Below are positions 47,901 to 58,578 of a DNA stretch of 64,000 nt, piece by piece. Made by a program: the position numbers and the translations under genes. A model generated the notes under the pieces. The model did no database searches. It was given only the letters and a program-made list of their open reading frames with translations, and was not told the DNA's origin. The DNA is from Paragordius varius (Eukaryota > Nematomorpha): assembly GCA_964247055.1 (NCBI GenBank), contig OZ176053.1, positions 8,308,001 through 8,372,000 of the forward strand, read 5' to 3'. Position 1 is the stretch's first letter. Each line of letters opens with the position of its first letter.

Positions 47901-50900
47901 TTTGAGCTGCTCTATATGCATACAGTAAATAGAAAGAGGAAATCTAATACTAAAAGACAAATGTTTTTTTTCCTATAAAAAAAAGAGAGCCATATTTTTT
48001 TATAATCTAAATTTTTGTTTATAACCTAAATGATTGCAATTGTGAAATGAATAAAGTGTGTTTAATACATTGCTAATCCTCATTTTGCAACGCAAAACGA
48101 TAGGTTTAAACTTAAAAATTAAATTTTAAAAAGATATAATAGCTATTTTTGTGAATATTTGTTTTTGTCTTTTATTTTTTTTGTTTTTTTATTTTCGATT
48201 GTGTGATTTAAATAGTTATAAATTTTAGATCCAAAGAATAATAACCGCGCTTAATGATGTAGACTCGCGGTCATTAGCGGTCAAATATAAATGCCCATCG
48301 ATGTTGTATATCAAAAATTAATGCAATATCTATTAGTAATGTTAATAAAAACAGTTAATTAATGGAAATCAGTAAGAAAGTGGATTTAATTTTAATTGAT
48401 ATGTTTTCATATAATAATTACAAAATGCTGTACTGTGCTATTATAATAAAATATTGGTGACAATTCGTAAAGTTAAAAATCACGATTAAAAGATGGTATA
48501 TAAATGTAAACATTATAAAAAACGATTTTAGCGGAATCTATGCTTCTTTTTCTATTAGTTTACCCAAACCTACAGCACGGAATGGTATCTGAAAGACTGT
48601 TAATTTGGTTAATTTATTTTTTTATGTTACGTGTTATACATAAATTTTGGCCTACTAGTTAATTTTGAAGCAATATTAATATACCATTTGCACTTTAAGA
48701 GTGTTCTTGAACATTTCAAGTTGGTCCTTGAACAGTTTAAATTGGTCCTTGAACACTTCAAGTTGGTCCTTAAAATTTATAAATTTTGATTTAACCATAA
48801 TTTTTGCATTTATTTTTTTATTTTATTATTTATTAACCTAATTTTCTTTAATTATTATATATTTATTCATTTAAAAATAAAAAAATTTATTGAAAAACCA
48901 CTTTTTTGTTCCAAACTTTTTTTTTCAATTGAACAAAATTATTGACTTTTAAATGTTTATAATGTTTAATTAATAACCCAAAAAAACTTATATATTTTTT
49001 CATTTCGTGTTAAAATCTTATAAATATCCAAAATTATTATGAGAAATTAATAAAGATATACGGTTTTTCAAAGATTAAAAGTTGATATCGATGTAAAATT
49101 TATGTTAAATAATAGAAAATAGGTTAAAAACAATAAAATAGATGAATTATTTACGATTTGATTGATAAAAGTTAAAAACAAAACATAAAAGTCAGAAGAC
49201 CAACTTGAAATGTTCAAGGACTAACTTGAACTGTTCAAGGACCAACTTGAAGTGTTCAAGGACACTCTTGAAGTGCAAATGGTATAGTAAAGGTCATGAA
49301 TGCATTCATAAACAGCACGTCTGACCCAGTGCTATGCATATAATTATTCATGCTTATTATATTATAGGTTAAAAAAAGTACAGTATGAATTTGCGATAAA
49401 ATTACATATAGTTTAACATACTTTGCAATGTTAGCGGTATTCTCATCGAGGTTAGAAACGGTGCCCGTCATATTGGATGAATGCAAATTATTGTTGTTAT
49501 TATTAATATCTTTAATGATGGATAAATCATCATCCTCATCTTCGTCGCCATAATCAAAATCCAATAGATTCTAACCATTACGATTAATATTTATTTTGTT
49601 TAAATTTTTATTAAGTGATATGCATAATTATAATTTAAAAGATAAAAAAAGGATTAACCGTAATTCAATATGATATCACAATTTTGTAATATTATAACCT
49701 ATTTTATATTTAATTGCATTTTTTAAACTTTTTTTCATATATATTTATGTAATCATAGGTGATAGCTTTTTATAAATATTTTTTTCTCTATTAAATCCAC
49801 AAAATACTGAAACACGTTTTTATTGCCTTTGTTATAAACAAGAATAATCTTCATACATCTTTGGCTTAAGAATTTCAGTTTATATAACTTCTAGAAGTGG
49901 TTTCTGGATTTAACAATTTATAAATTGACATTTATAGTTAAAAGATCTTTTTAACCACATAAAAATGAGCATACCAAACCATTTAAAATAAAATAAACCT
50001 ATGGAAAAGCATCTTAATCCAAATAATCAGATATGATGAACTTTATAAGCCGTAAATTATTTTTTTATATATTTACTAGCGTAAATATCGTGCAGGGGGG
50101 GGGGGGGGATAATAGCTATTATCTCATAGGAATTACGGTGCATTCATACTAATATATTGTTTACTTGGGCGATCAAAAAATTATTTTTGTGGACTTAATT
50201 TTTTTGAATAAAATGGCATTTTACGGGGGGAGCGGGTAAAAAGAAGCCTAAATTAAAAAAGCGAGCCGACTATGGTCGGCGCAATCGAAAATAACTAAAC
50301 AAAAATCATATTTGAAATTGAATGGTCCAACACGTTCGCCGGAAAATTGTTTCATACGATTTTTGTGGACTTCTGTTTTCAATAAACCGTTTTTTACACG
50401 GAGTGGGCCCGGACTGGGGACCTAATTCAAAAAAAGGCAAAGCTATTGTCGGGGCATTCATTAATGATTATATTTTATCGACATTTAAATTTGAATGGGT
50501 CTACCGGTTTTCCGGAAACAGATCACAAAACCAGCATTTTCCATTTTTATAAATATATAGATAATAATAAAACGCCTTTATCATATATGAAAACAAAACG
50601 CACCCGATTAAATCCCAAAACATCGGTTGAGACATGTGCGTTTTCCGACTTTGTAGCAGTTTTATTAGTTATCATTGATGGTGCATTACTCCCTTCATTG
50701 CTTTTATTTGATTCATTTGATTTGGTAAAGAGCTGAGCAGCTAAATCCTTGAGTTGAGAAACGACTTGCGCATCTATGGCTGAAGCCACGTGACTCCCAT
50801 CATTTTCGTTTTCTTTATTGGACTATAATATGGTAAAAAATGAAAAATCCAAAAAATATATTTTAAACTCCGCGATAGAAGGTGTCCAAGATGAATTGAA

Positions 50901-52787
50901 AAAATTCGGCGAGCCGCATTTGAAACAGAGGAATCAATAAATATTTTGATGGATTAAAAAGATACGACTGTAAAAATGGCAAAAGGCTGTTGTTTATTTC
51001 CCATAGTTTTGCTAGTTCGTTAATTTTTGTTTAAAAAATATCAATTTTCCTAGGATTTTGTGAGCATATTTTGTATTATGTTATTTTCCAAATTTTTGGC
51101 GGGCTGAAATATTATCTCGAAGGGCCGATGTTGGACACCCATTATCCCCGAAAATGAGTTAAAAGGACGACAATAATTTAAGGTTAAGTGTATCAAAAAA
51201 TTACTCTTTTTATTATCTTTTTTTATGTAAATCTAGTTTAATAATACTATTTAATTTTTCCATTATTTAAGGGCACACTATATCGTAAATCATAGGTTAA
51301 TTATAAGAGCAAATAATTGTATAAATATCCAATTTACGTTTTGGATGAATCCTTAAATCAAAAATTAAAATGGTATATATAAAAAAAGTAAGAATCGGAT
51401 GCATGCAATTGCGCAAAATATTATGGTTTATTTTAGAAATCTATTTATAAGGTCGTTTCAAAACCCGTGTAAAAATAATAATATCATTTAAGCCAATGTA
51501 AGAAAATAGACTTCCATTGAATTTAAATTCCATAACTTTTAATAATTTATTAATTTATAAAAGTTTTGTTAAAGTGATAAAATTTTATGGTTAATATGTA
51601 AAATTAGATTAAATTATTGGATATAATAGTTTTTCCATGTATTAATGAACCAATTTACACCAGTTTTATCTTTTAAACTGGTTCTGAAAAAGCTTCAAAA
51701 ACTGGGTAGCAAAACATCATTCTAATAACATAATTGCTATTTATTAAAGTTGCCATTAGAAAAAAGTGTGACACTATTGTGCAAAAATAACATCTTCCAT
51801 ATCGCAGAAATTATAAAATATCCAACATTCAACCGCATGAATGAAATTTAAAATATGGTTCTAAAACTTTAAATAGAAATAAAAGTAATTTTTTCTGCCG
51901 CGGGATAAAAAAAATATTTAATTTGTTAAAATTATTAGCTTATCCAGTTTTTAAAGTCATATCTCAGTGTAGTGAGATGCCTTGTGTTAAAAAGATCAAT
52001 TAAATTATATAAATAATTTTTTTAATAAATGAGCATGTAATAAATTAAATAAAAAATTTGATACTTTCAGCTGTTGTTTGAGATACTCTCCAATTACTTT
52101 AAGCTGTTGGAAATGTTGTGGATTGATACCCATAGATTTTGGGTCTTTTCCGCATTTCGATAATAAATCATCCACAACATTTAAAGCTTCCACTGCAAAT
52201 TCTTGGGTTTCATTAATTTTTTTATCTTCTAAAAGGAAAATTTGAAAATTAATATAATGTTAAAAAATACGTATACAAAGATATAAAAATAAAAACTTGT
52301 TTTTGGATTCGCTAAATCTAATAAAGGTTGTATAACATCTGTAGAGAATGTTTCATTTTTTTGCCACAAATTTAAAACTTTAACCACTTTTGGCTAAAAA
52401 TAAAAATTAATTATCAATTACTCTGTCTTCATGTTTACATTTATAAATACTCTTGAATGTTTGCTGTAAATTTTTCGCGAATCTGGGACCAAATACATCT
52501 TTATCACCAAATTGATGTTTTGAATTTCTGACAATGGCATCTATCACATACAAAGATCCCAATTTATATTCCGGAGGTGCCTATGTTTAAGATTTAAAAA
52601 AAACCTTATGGACAAACTTTTCTACACTCAAAACAATATGCTTATAATACTTTACAGATTTAAGAGCATTTTTTGTGATCAAACTCATACGAGCTTTTGA
52701 AACTGGCGGTTTTCCTTCATATATGGACATTAACTAAAATAAAAACAATGAGAATACCTCTTTTTGAAAATCTTTAACATTTTCCAT
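41913..52787 (-). CDS. SCAF4/SCAF8-like CTD-binding SR-related protein, 20 exons
   Basis: Exons, 5' to 3': 52787-52758, 52733-52605, 52580-52422, 52393-52297, 52228-52065, 50822-50604, 49570-49422, 47911-47695, 47460-47409, 46933-46715, 46489-46405, 45999-45929, 45823-45703, 45318-45194, 44923-44820, 44681-44571, 44494-44320, 44242-44171, 43837-42757, 42519-41913. All phases agree; 1328 residues. Residues 1-140 are a CID that binds phosphorylated Pol II CTD (KPPVSKARMSLITKNAL, YVIDAIVRNSKHQFG, VVKVLNLWQKN). A conserved FNRNLLDFDYGDEDEDD motif follows, then Pro-rich and Arg-rich parts, MPPIKS, and one RRM (about 614-695: KTLWIGRVPKQATEDDL, MVPPRGCAYVVFATR) with the family's WDIKHGVFYFP extension. 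The C-terminus is Gln/Asn/Pro-rich and ends in a duplicated block. Human SCAF4/8 suppress premature polyadenylation. One pre-duplication orthologue is likely. Introns 1-3 are 24, 24 and 28 nt. Confidence 0.93.
41952..42335 (-). repeat. Tandem ~86-residue duplication in last SCAF exon
   Basis: Within the last exon two blocks match: EREIILDETCERNESSGVAA then NLFLKNLLVGNND (42335-42210), and EKEIVLDEIEERDANSAVAP then NLFLKNLLGDNNE (42077-41952). Their starts are 258 nt apart. The DNA is diverged, so the duplication is not recent. Confidence 0.8.
48684..49282 (+). mobile_element. Foldback MITE with 21-bp subterminal repeats, copy 2 (in SCAF intron 7)
   Basis: Ends CCATTTGCACTTTAAGAGTG and inverse, flanked by TA (TATA on both sides). 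About three 21-bp units on each end, AT-rich centre shared with the copies at 4341 and 62059. It lies in the 1510-nt intron 7 of the SCAF gene, in the same orientation as copy 3. Confidence 0.82.
50160..50570 (-). repeat. Dispersed repeat B, copy 1 (in SCAF intron 6)
   Basis: On the reverse strand it begins TATATTTATAAAAATGGAAA and runs through TTTCCGGAAAACCGGTAGAC, ATTAATGAATGCCCCGACAA and GCGCCGACCATAGTCGGCTC to GGGCGATC near 50160. The same order is found at 62779-63145 on the forward strand. A poly-G run at 50095-50108 lies just beyond it. Non-coding, element type unknown. Confidence 0.75.
50880..51140. mobile_element. hAT-like MITE in SCAF intron 5
   Basis: Inverted ends GGTGTCCAAG / GTTGGACACC, with GAGCCGCATT near the left end and GGGCCGATG near the right. 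No coding capacity; target duplication not resolved. Confidence 0.5.
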
Positions 52788-53150
52788 CTTAAACTATACA
52801 GGTGAATAAATCTGATTATATGGTTTTATGTGCATGTTTCTCTGTTTTAAATATTGATTTTGATCGTAAGTTTGCAAGAATAAATTAACTACCTGTTTAT
52901 ATTAAAACCTGAACACTGATCCATGAAGCCAATATAAAATTAATAATATTTAAAAGTATTTTGCCAAAATGTAACAATTGTTTGCACTTTAATTTTTCTA
53001 ACAATGCTCTTTATTACCATTATCTACTCTTTTTTTACTAAATAATTGGTTCTATAACTGATGAATTTATTATAATATATATTTATTTGGGAGATAATAA
53101 TATATTGTTCTTTTAAAATGAATTTATTTATAAAATAAATTTCCTGTTTC
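52788..53150. other. 5' flank of the SCAF gene
   Basis: Expected to hold the SCAF promoter. AT-rich, no clear element. Confidence 0.35.
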
Positions 53151-55250
53151 CTTCTCCAAAATTTATATTACCACTACATCTTAGCTTTTTGGTCCTAGTT
53201 TACATTTTGGGTGTAAAACTACAGTTTTGAAAGTTATTTTAATTAAAAAATATCAAACATTGTCACCATGTATAATAAAAAAACTTAAATTTTCACGGTT
53301 TTGTGAATTCTAGAGTCTAAAATTGAAACAGCTCCAAAACACGATAAACTGAACAGCTGATATTAAAATAAAAGTATAAGGGGTTTTACTGGTAAAATGT
53401 AGCAAAAAAGCTTCTTTAAGTTATTTATTTACATTTTCTAACCATAATATACATATATTTGCATGTTTCATTAGCGAATTAGAAAAATATGTAAAAATGG
53501 CGGCAAAAAGTTTGAGATGAGGATATTTCAATTTTTTAAAAAAAAATTTGTATAATACGCCCAAAAGATTAAGGAAAGAATATTTTTGACGGAATACATT
53601 AAATCAGATATTCAAATTTTAAATCGCTCTGGGATATAAAACTGGCCCAAAATGTATTGGAGTGGAATATGCCAAATATTAACAACTTATGCATCTGTTT
53701 CAATCATGCCCATTTAATTTTGAGCTTTCTTAGTACATGTAAACAAAGAGAATTTTAAAGAAAGTATTTGGCTAGATGTATTAAATGTAAAAAATATTTT
53801 CAAGCTATCTACTGCTCACGCCTTTTGATGAATTTTAAAATACATATGGAAAAGATATATGACCATATAGACATATGAAGATTGCCCTGTCATGATGAGT
53901 GTTATGTAGTGTACCCAATTACTGTTAAGGAAATGTTGGTTTATATACATAAGAAAGTAATAACATCTGTTACATAAAAAGAGAATTCAATAATTTTTAT
54001 TACAACAATGAGCATAATATTTAAACTATTGGCCCAACAGGCATTTTAGCTGATATTTAACTTTTTATGACCTTTTGCCTTTTTTGTTCGCGATGGCATA
54101 TTGCGTTTATATCCGAATCTTGTAAAACTGATTGAAATTATTTTAGCCTAAATTCAATTATCAAACGATGTTCTGGTGTTTTTACAGTTTTTTAACTTTT
54201 AGAAAAATATGATGAAACTAAACAGCTAATTAATCAACAAATAACAAATTTTTGCTGTAAAATGTAAATTAAAGGCCTACTAAAGTTAATTATTTACATT
54301 TTCTAACCATAATATAGATTTATTTGCCTATTGTATTAGCAATGTATGAAAAATTAACCCAGGAGAAAAAGTTTGAGATAATTTGAAATTTTTTCAGATA
54401 ATCTTTTTTGTATTATGCGCCGAAAGGGCTAAAAATCGTATTTTTAAAATCGGCCTAATTCCTTATATACTTTTTAAGATATTCTAAATCGCTCTGGGAT
54501 ATAAAAATATCCCAAAAGATGAAGTGTTAAATTATTGATTTTACCTACATATGTGTCAATCAGCTATGTATTTCTCGGTATTATATGGTGCACGGGCGTT
54601 GAGATAAATAAATTTTGGCCCGTCAAAATTTGGTTAGTACCACTGGTTTGAACGATCACTTGATGACAGTTTAATATCCCAGGGCCATTTATAATTTAAT
54701 GTAAATATTTTTAGCATCGGACCAAATTTAATATGCTTTTTTTGCGAAATTTTATTTTGGATAAAATACACAGATAACTGTATATTTTATTAATATATAA
54801 ATTAACTTTGAACATCATACAATTAACCACCAAATTTAAATATTTATTAATTACATTATCAGTTGTTTGTTTCAAACGTGTTTGGAGTTATCGAATTTTG
54901 TACGCTAGAACTTTGAAAAATGTAAAAATCCTAAGTTTTTTATTTAATACAGGAGAACAGGGTTTCATAATTAATTAACCGAAATTCAAATTAGTTTTTT
55001 TTTACTTTAAACTTTAGAGTCAGAAACTAGCCCAAAATGTCATCGCGTACAAAAAATGAAAATATAATAAAGTGTTAAAAAAATTTGAAAAAAATATTTG
55101 GCGGAAAAGAATCTGAGATAAGCACGCTCTATAAATAAAGATTACAACCTTTTGTATAATATTAATGCGCGAAAAAGCCAGAAAATACATATATTTCTCT
55201 AATTTTAAATATAAATTTATTTTGGACATTAGGTTATAAAGCAATCTTTT
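53151..55250. repeat. Cluster of dispersed AT-rich repeat copies
   Basis: Several diverged copies of one or two related families. 53420-53665 and 54283-54532 both start with TTATTTACATTTTCTAACCA and end near CGCTCTGGGATATAAAA. 53165-53400 matches 1740-1930 in reverse complement (TTTTAGACTCTAGAA / TTCTAGAGTCTAAAA). 54070-54280 contains TTGTTCGCGATGGCAT as at 6220. 55010-55060 carries the inverse CATCGCGTAC. Non-coding; probably MITE-like. Confidence 0.5.
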
Positions 55251-55899
55251 ATAATTAATTGATTTGATAATGTATCTAGATATCTAACCTTATAATTAAA
55301 AAATTCGTTTTAAATTGTTAAATCGGTTGTGTAAAATCTTCTTAAATTTGAAGGCGACCAAACTTGTTTATCAATTTATGAGGTTTTAGAACTCTACAGC
55401 AGAATTGAATAGCTATGTTGTATCATCGTGTTTTGTTGAAAAGGACATGTAAAAAATTATACGTTAATTAACCTTTTATGATGTATATGAACCCGGGTTA
55501 CAAGACTTGCAGAGGTCGTCGCATACATATAAACAAATGGGGCGGTTTTTTCAGAGTTAGACCAATATCCGGTTAATCCAACCCATAAAAATTGGCTCTT
55601 GTTCACACCTCAAAAACTAGAATGTTCCAATAAATAGTTTTAACCTATAAAGATATTTAGGATCATAGTTGAGAAGGGTTTTACCCAGTTTATGGTATAA
55701 TCCGCTTTATTAATTTTTGTCTATTTCCCCGTTCCCCCTGCCCTTCCTTTTTTCATTTTGCATATTGGGATGTTCGGACAATCACAGGGACCCTCCATAC
55801 CAACTTTAAAATTGATAACATAAATATTTGAGGAAACACGCTAAAATTAGTAATTATTAAAATGAAAAAAGTCTAGAACACACAAATGGTAATTTCTAA
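55251..55899. other. AT-rich stretch
   Basis: Nothing recognised. Confidence 0.45.
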
Positions 55900-56640
55900 A
55901 TCCATCTCATTGTACTCTGGATAGCCATAGCAGGATTGAAACAGGTATTAACGAATTCTTCGCATCAAAGTGAAATGATAGATTGATTGAACATATAACA
56001 CACACATGAAAATTTAGTCTGATCAGGTACATATTCTCACCAGTAGTTCTTGGTATGGGTAAATTTATACTTCTATTGACCACTTCCCAACACGATATTA
56101 AACTGACTCAAGAACGGTATAATTATTCTTACAGGCGATTTTAATGCCCCGATCGATATTATTTATGGCATCACCGAGGGCTTTGACCTGAAAAATAAAT
56201 CTTCGCGGATACCATGAATCAATTTTTACCAATACATTGTTAAATATTCCTGTCAGACGGCGATGCACATGAGATTTTCCATAACACAACCTTATTCCAA
56301 AAAATGGCTAAATGCATTTAGTTGTGTTAAAACATTTCATCAGATTGTTTATAAAATAAAATCAATTCGATAAAATCAAATAGCATTATCATTTTTCAAA
56401 AAATTACTATAATTTTAGCTTTACTGAACAACTAAAATTGATACCAACAACCAGTGGCTTCGTAGCACACACTAAAAGGAATTGTACATTTTCCACTTCT
56501 ATCAATTAACCAATTATTAAATAAATTAATGATTCTAAAATTGAACCCATTTAAATTCTTAAAATTTATGTTGAATGTTTCCCAGTCACCTTGGATATTA
56601 TAATGATTGCAAAGAACATACAAACCAATAAAAATATCTA
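55900..56640. other. Unresolved: LINE endonuclease remnant (+) or exons of an unknown gene (-)
   Basis: Forward, the frame at 56120-56215 reads GIIILTGDFNAPIDIIYGIT, like the LINE endonuclease motif around GDFNA, then stops. Reverse, two open stretches (56623-56432, YVLCNHYNIQGDWETFNINF; 56289-56098, CYGKSHVHRRLTGIFNNVLV) are flanked by plausible acceptor and donor sites (TTTTAG before the first, CAG-GTCAAAG in the second). No family is recognised on the reverse strand; the LINE reading is slightly preferred. Confidence 0.3.
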
Positions 56641-57260
56641 AAATCTATTATTCAGTAGAATGGTAATTTCGGAATGTGACATCCGTGCATGTTCAGCCAT
56701 GGATTGCATATGCAATTACATCCATATAAACGCTTCACATATGTGATGCTTTCGAAATATCTTCGTTATTTCCTGGAGAGCTTATATTTTAAACGCATAT
56801 GAACTAAACCAAACTTTAAATCTACAATCAACTAGGTTTACTCTATGATCCTAATCGTTAGTACAATATAATATTATTCAAAGTTTGATCAAGCGAAGAA
56901 ATTATTTTAAAGCAGACCGCCGATTGTATTTTCAGTCAATCTATAAAAATCTTCAAGCGGAGCTTTATATTGTACGAGATGATAAAAATAGGCAAAGGAT
57001 AAAAGATTAGATAATAATATTAATTTCACATATTTAAAAAGATATTCATAAACGGCTAGGCCAATAAGTTAAACTATAATCTTATTCAGAATGTTTTATT
57101 ATGGGTTGTTTTTTATGTAATTAAGGATTTTATTATTATAATATCGAAAACGCCGCGATCTAACATACCGTATCAAAATAAGACGATTATAAAAAATTAT
57201 TAACGAAATCTTAAACATACGAAAATTATTTTCGATAATTAAACTATATAAAGAGCTGTA

Positions 57261-57687
57261 ATGTTTCATAGACCTAGTTTAAACATTGTTCGACTAGTAA
57301 GTTTGACAATTACAATAGCACGGGGTACACCCCTTTGTACAATTGGTCAACCAATTGTCAGAGTACCGTGAGCTATATAAGTATTTGGAAAAAACCTTTT
57401 AAAACTTTTTATAATAAAATTTTTATGATTGCAAATGTTTGTATATATATATATATATAAATATTAAAATATTATTATGATAAATTTTTTACTGTAGGTC
57501 AGTGTTATTAAATTATCTTATTAGAAATAAAAAGGAATTAAAAAAAATACCGTACATAACCTGCGCTTTGGAAAGGACATTATTGTTTGATTTTTGGAAC
57601 AGAGGTTTGATATTAATAGAGTTGTTGATAAGCGACAATAGTTTTAATAAAATAAAACGTTATCGACAAAAAACAATAATAATTTAA
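57261..57687 (+). CDS. Possible small two-exon gene, unknown function
   Basis: ATG 57261 opens MFHRPSLNIVRLVSLTITIA; a donor CC-GTGAGC at 57367/57368 and an acceptor CTGTAG before 57498 join in matching phase to SVLLNYLIRNKKELKKIPYI and on to a stop at 57687, giving 98 residues. The intron is 130 nt. Basic and hydrophobic residues mix as in small mitochondrial ribosomal proteins, but no family could be assigned. TATATAAAG lies just upstream of the ATG. It could be chance. Confidence 0.33.
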
Positions 57688-58442
57688 CCGAGCAGACGAT
57701 AACCCAAATAAAATTTATAAGCATATATGGTTAAAATTAAATAAATAATTTAGTATAAAAAGGTACTTATCTTTGATTTTCCTGTGACATAGGTTCTGTT
57801 CCCCTAAACAACTGAAGTTAAACGTCAACTTTTATTAAAAAAGAATTCATTTCCGAGTATCGTAAAACTTCATCAGGGTAATAAGCCTCTTTTTGCACTC
57901 TTTACAAATAAAAAATCATCCATATTACTAAAGTGTAAATATATAAAATGTATATGGTTTTCCGACTAGTAAATTTATTTTATTGTCAAATTTTTTTATT
58001 AAAAACATATGACTATAAGAAGCGTTTCAGAGCTTATGGAGGTATACTAGGGAATATTAAATGTATACAAAATTATATGACTCTAATAATTAAAAAAATT
58101 AAGTATGATCGGGTTCTATAAATATTATTTTTTAACTGCAATATATACTAAAATATGTGGAATTAGGACTGTTACAAAATACATTCATAAGCGGTCAAAC
58201 CGGTTCATAATTTAACAAGTCAAAAAACATTGGTTATTATAAATAATCTAATAAAACCTTTATTAGTGAAAAAATAGTTGTTGTTTTAATTATAACTAAA
58301 TCTCTCATCCTCTGTAATGTTGTAAAAATAATTAAAAAAAACTGTTTACGAAAATGCAAATTATGGCTTATTGTGGACACCATAAAATACAGCGACATTT
58401 TTGCATGACGCCAAGTGTAAAAAAACAAAAAATGTAAAAAAA
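57688..58442. other. AT-rich stretch upstream of tRNA-Asp 3' end
   Basis: Nothing recognised apart from the Pol III terminator run next to the tRNA (58436-58442). Confidence 0.45.
58436..58442 (-). terminator. Pol III T-run terminator of tRNA-Asp
   Basis: Seven T residues on the reverse strand follow the tRNA discriminator base directly. Confidence 0.85.
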
Positions 58443-58514
58443 CTCCCCGGCCGGGAATTGAACCCGGGTCTCCCGCGTGACAGGCGGGGATACTTACCAC
58501 TATACTACCGAGGA
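58443..58514 (-). tRNA. tRNA-Asp (anticodon GTC)
   Basis: 72 nt, reverse strand. Acceptor TCCTCGG pairs with CCGGGGA (one T-G), discriminator G. Anticodon stem CCCGC/GCGGG with loop CTGTCAC gives GTC. T arm contains GGTTCAATTCC, which is also the B box; A box TAGTATAGTGG is intact. No intron and no encoded CCA. It lies 64 bp upstream of the SENP8 start in divergent orientation. It looks functional. Confidence 0.97.
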
Positions 58515-58578
58515 TATGAGAGGCTAGTAAAAACCTAACATTATAAACACATTTGCAATTTAACATCTGATTTTAATT

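Noticed and set aside
50095-50108. Poly-G run as a regulatory quadruplex
   Set aside because: A single homopolymer run in an intron; no four-run arrangement, likely simple-sequence noise.
56920-57030. Exon-like stretch SIYKNLQAELYIVRDDKNRQ (+)
   Set aside because: Preceded by a TTTTCAG acceptor but only about 24 codons, no partner exon and no known family.
58237-58566. Reverse-strand 109-codon frame upstream of SENP8
   Set aside because: It runs through the tRNA-Asp gene, so its apparent peptide is translated tRNA.
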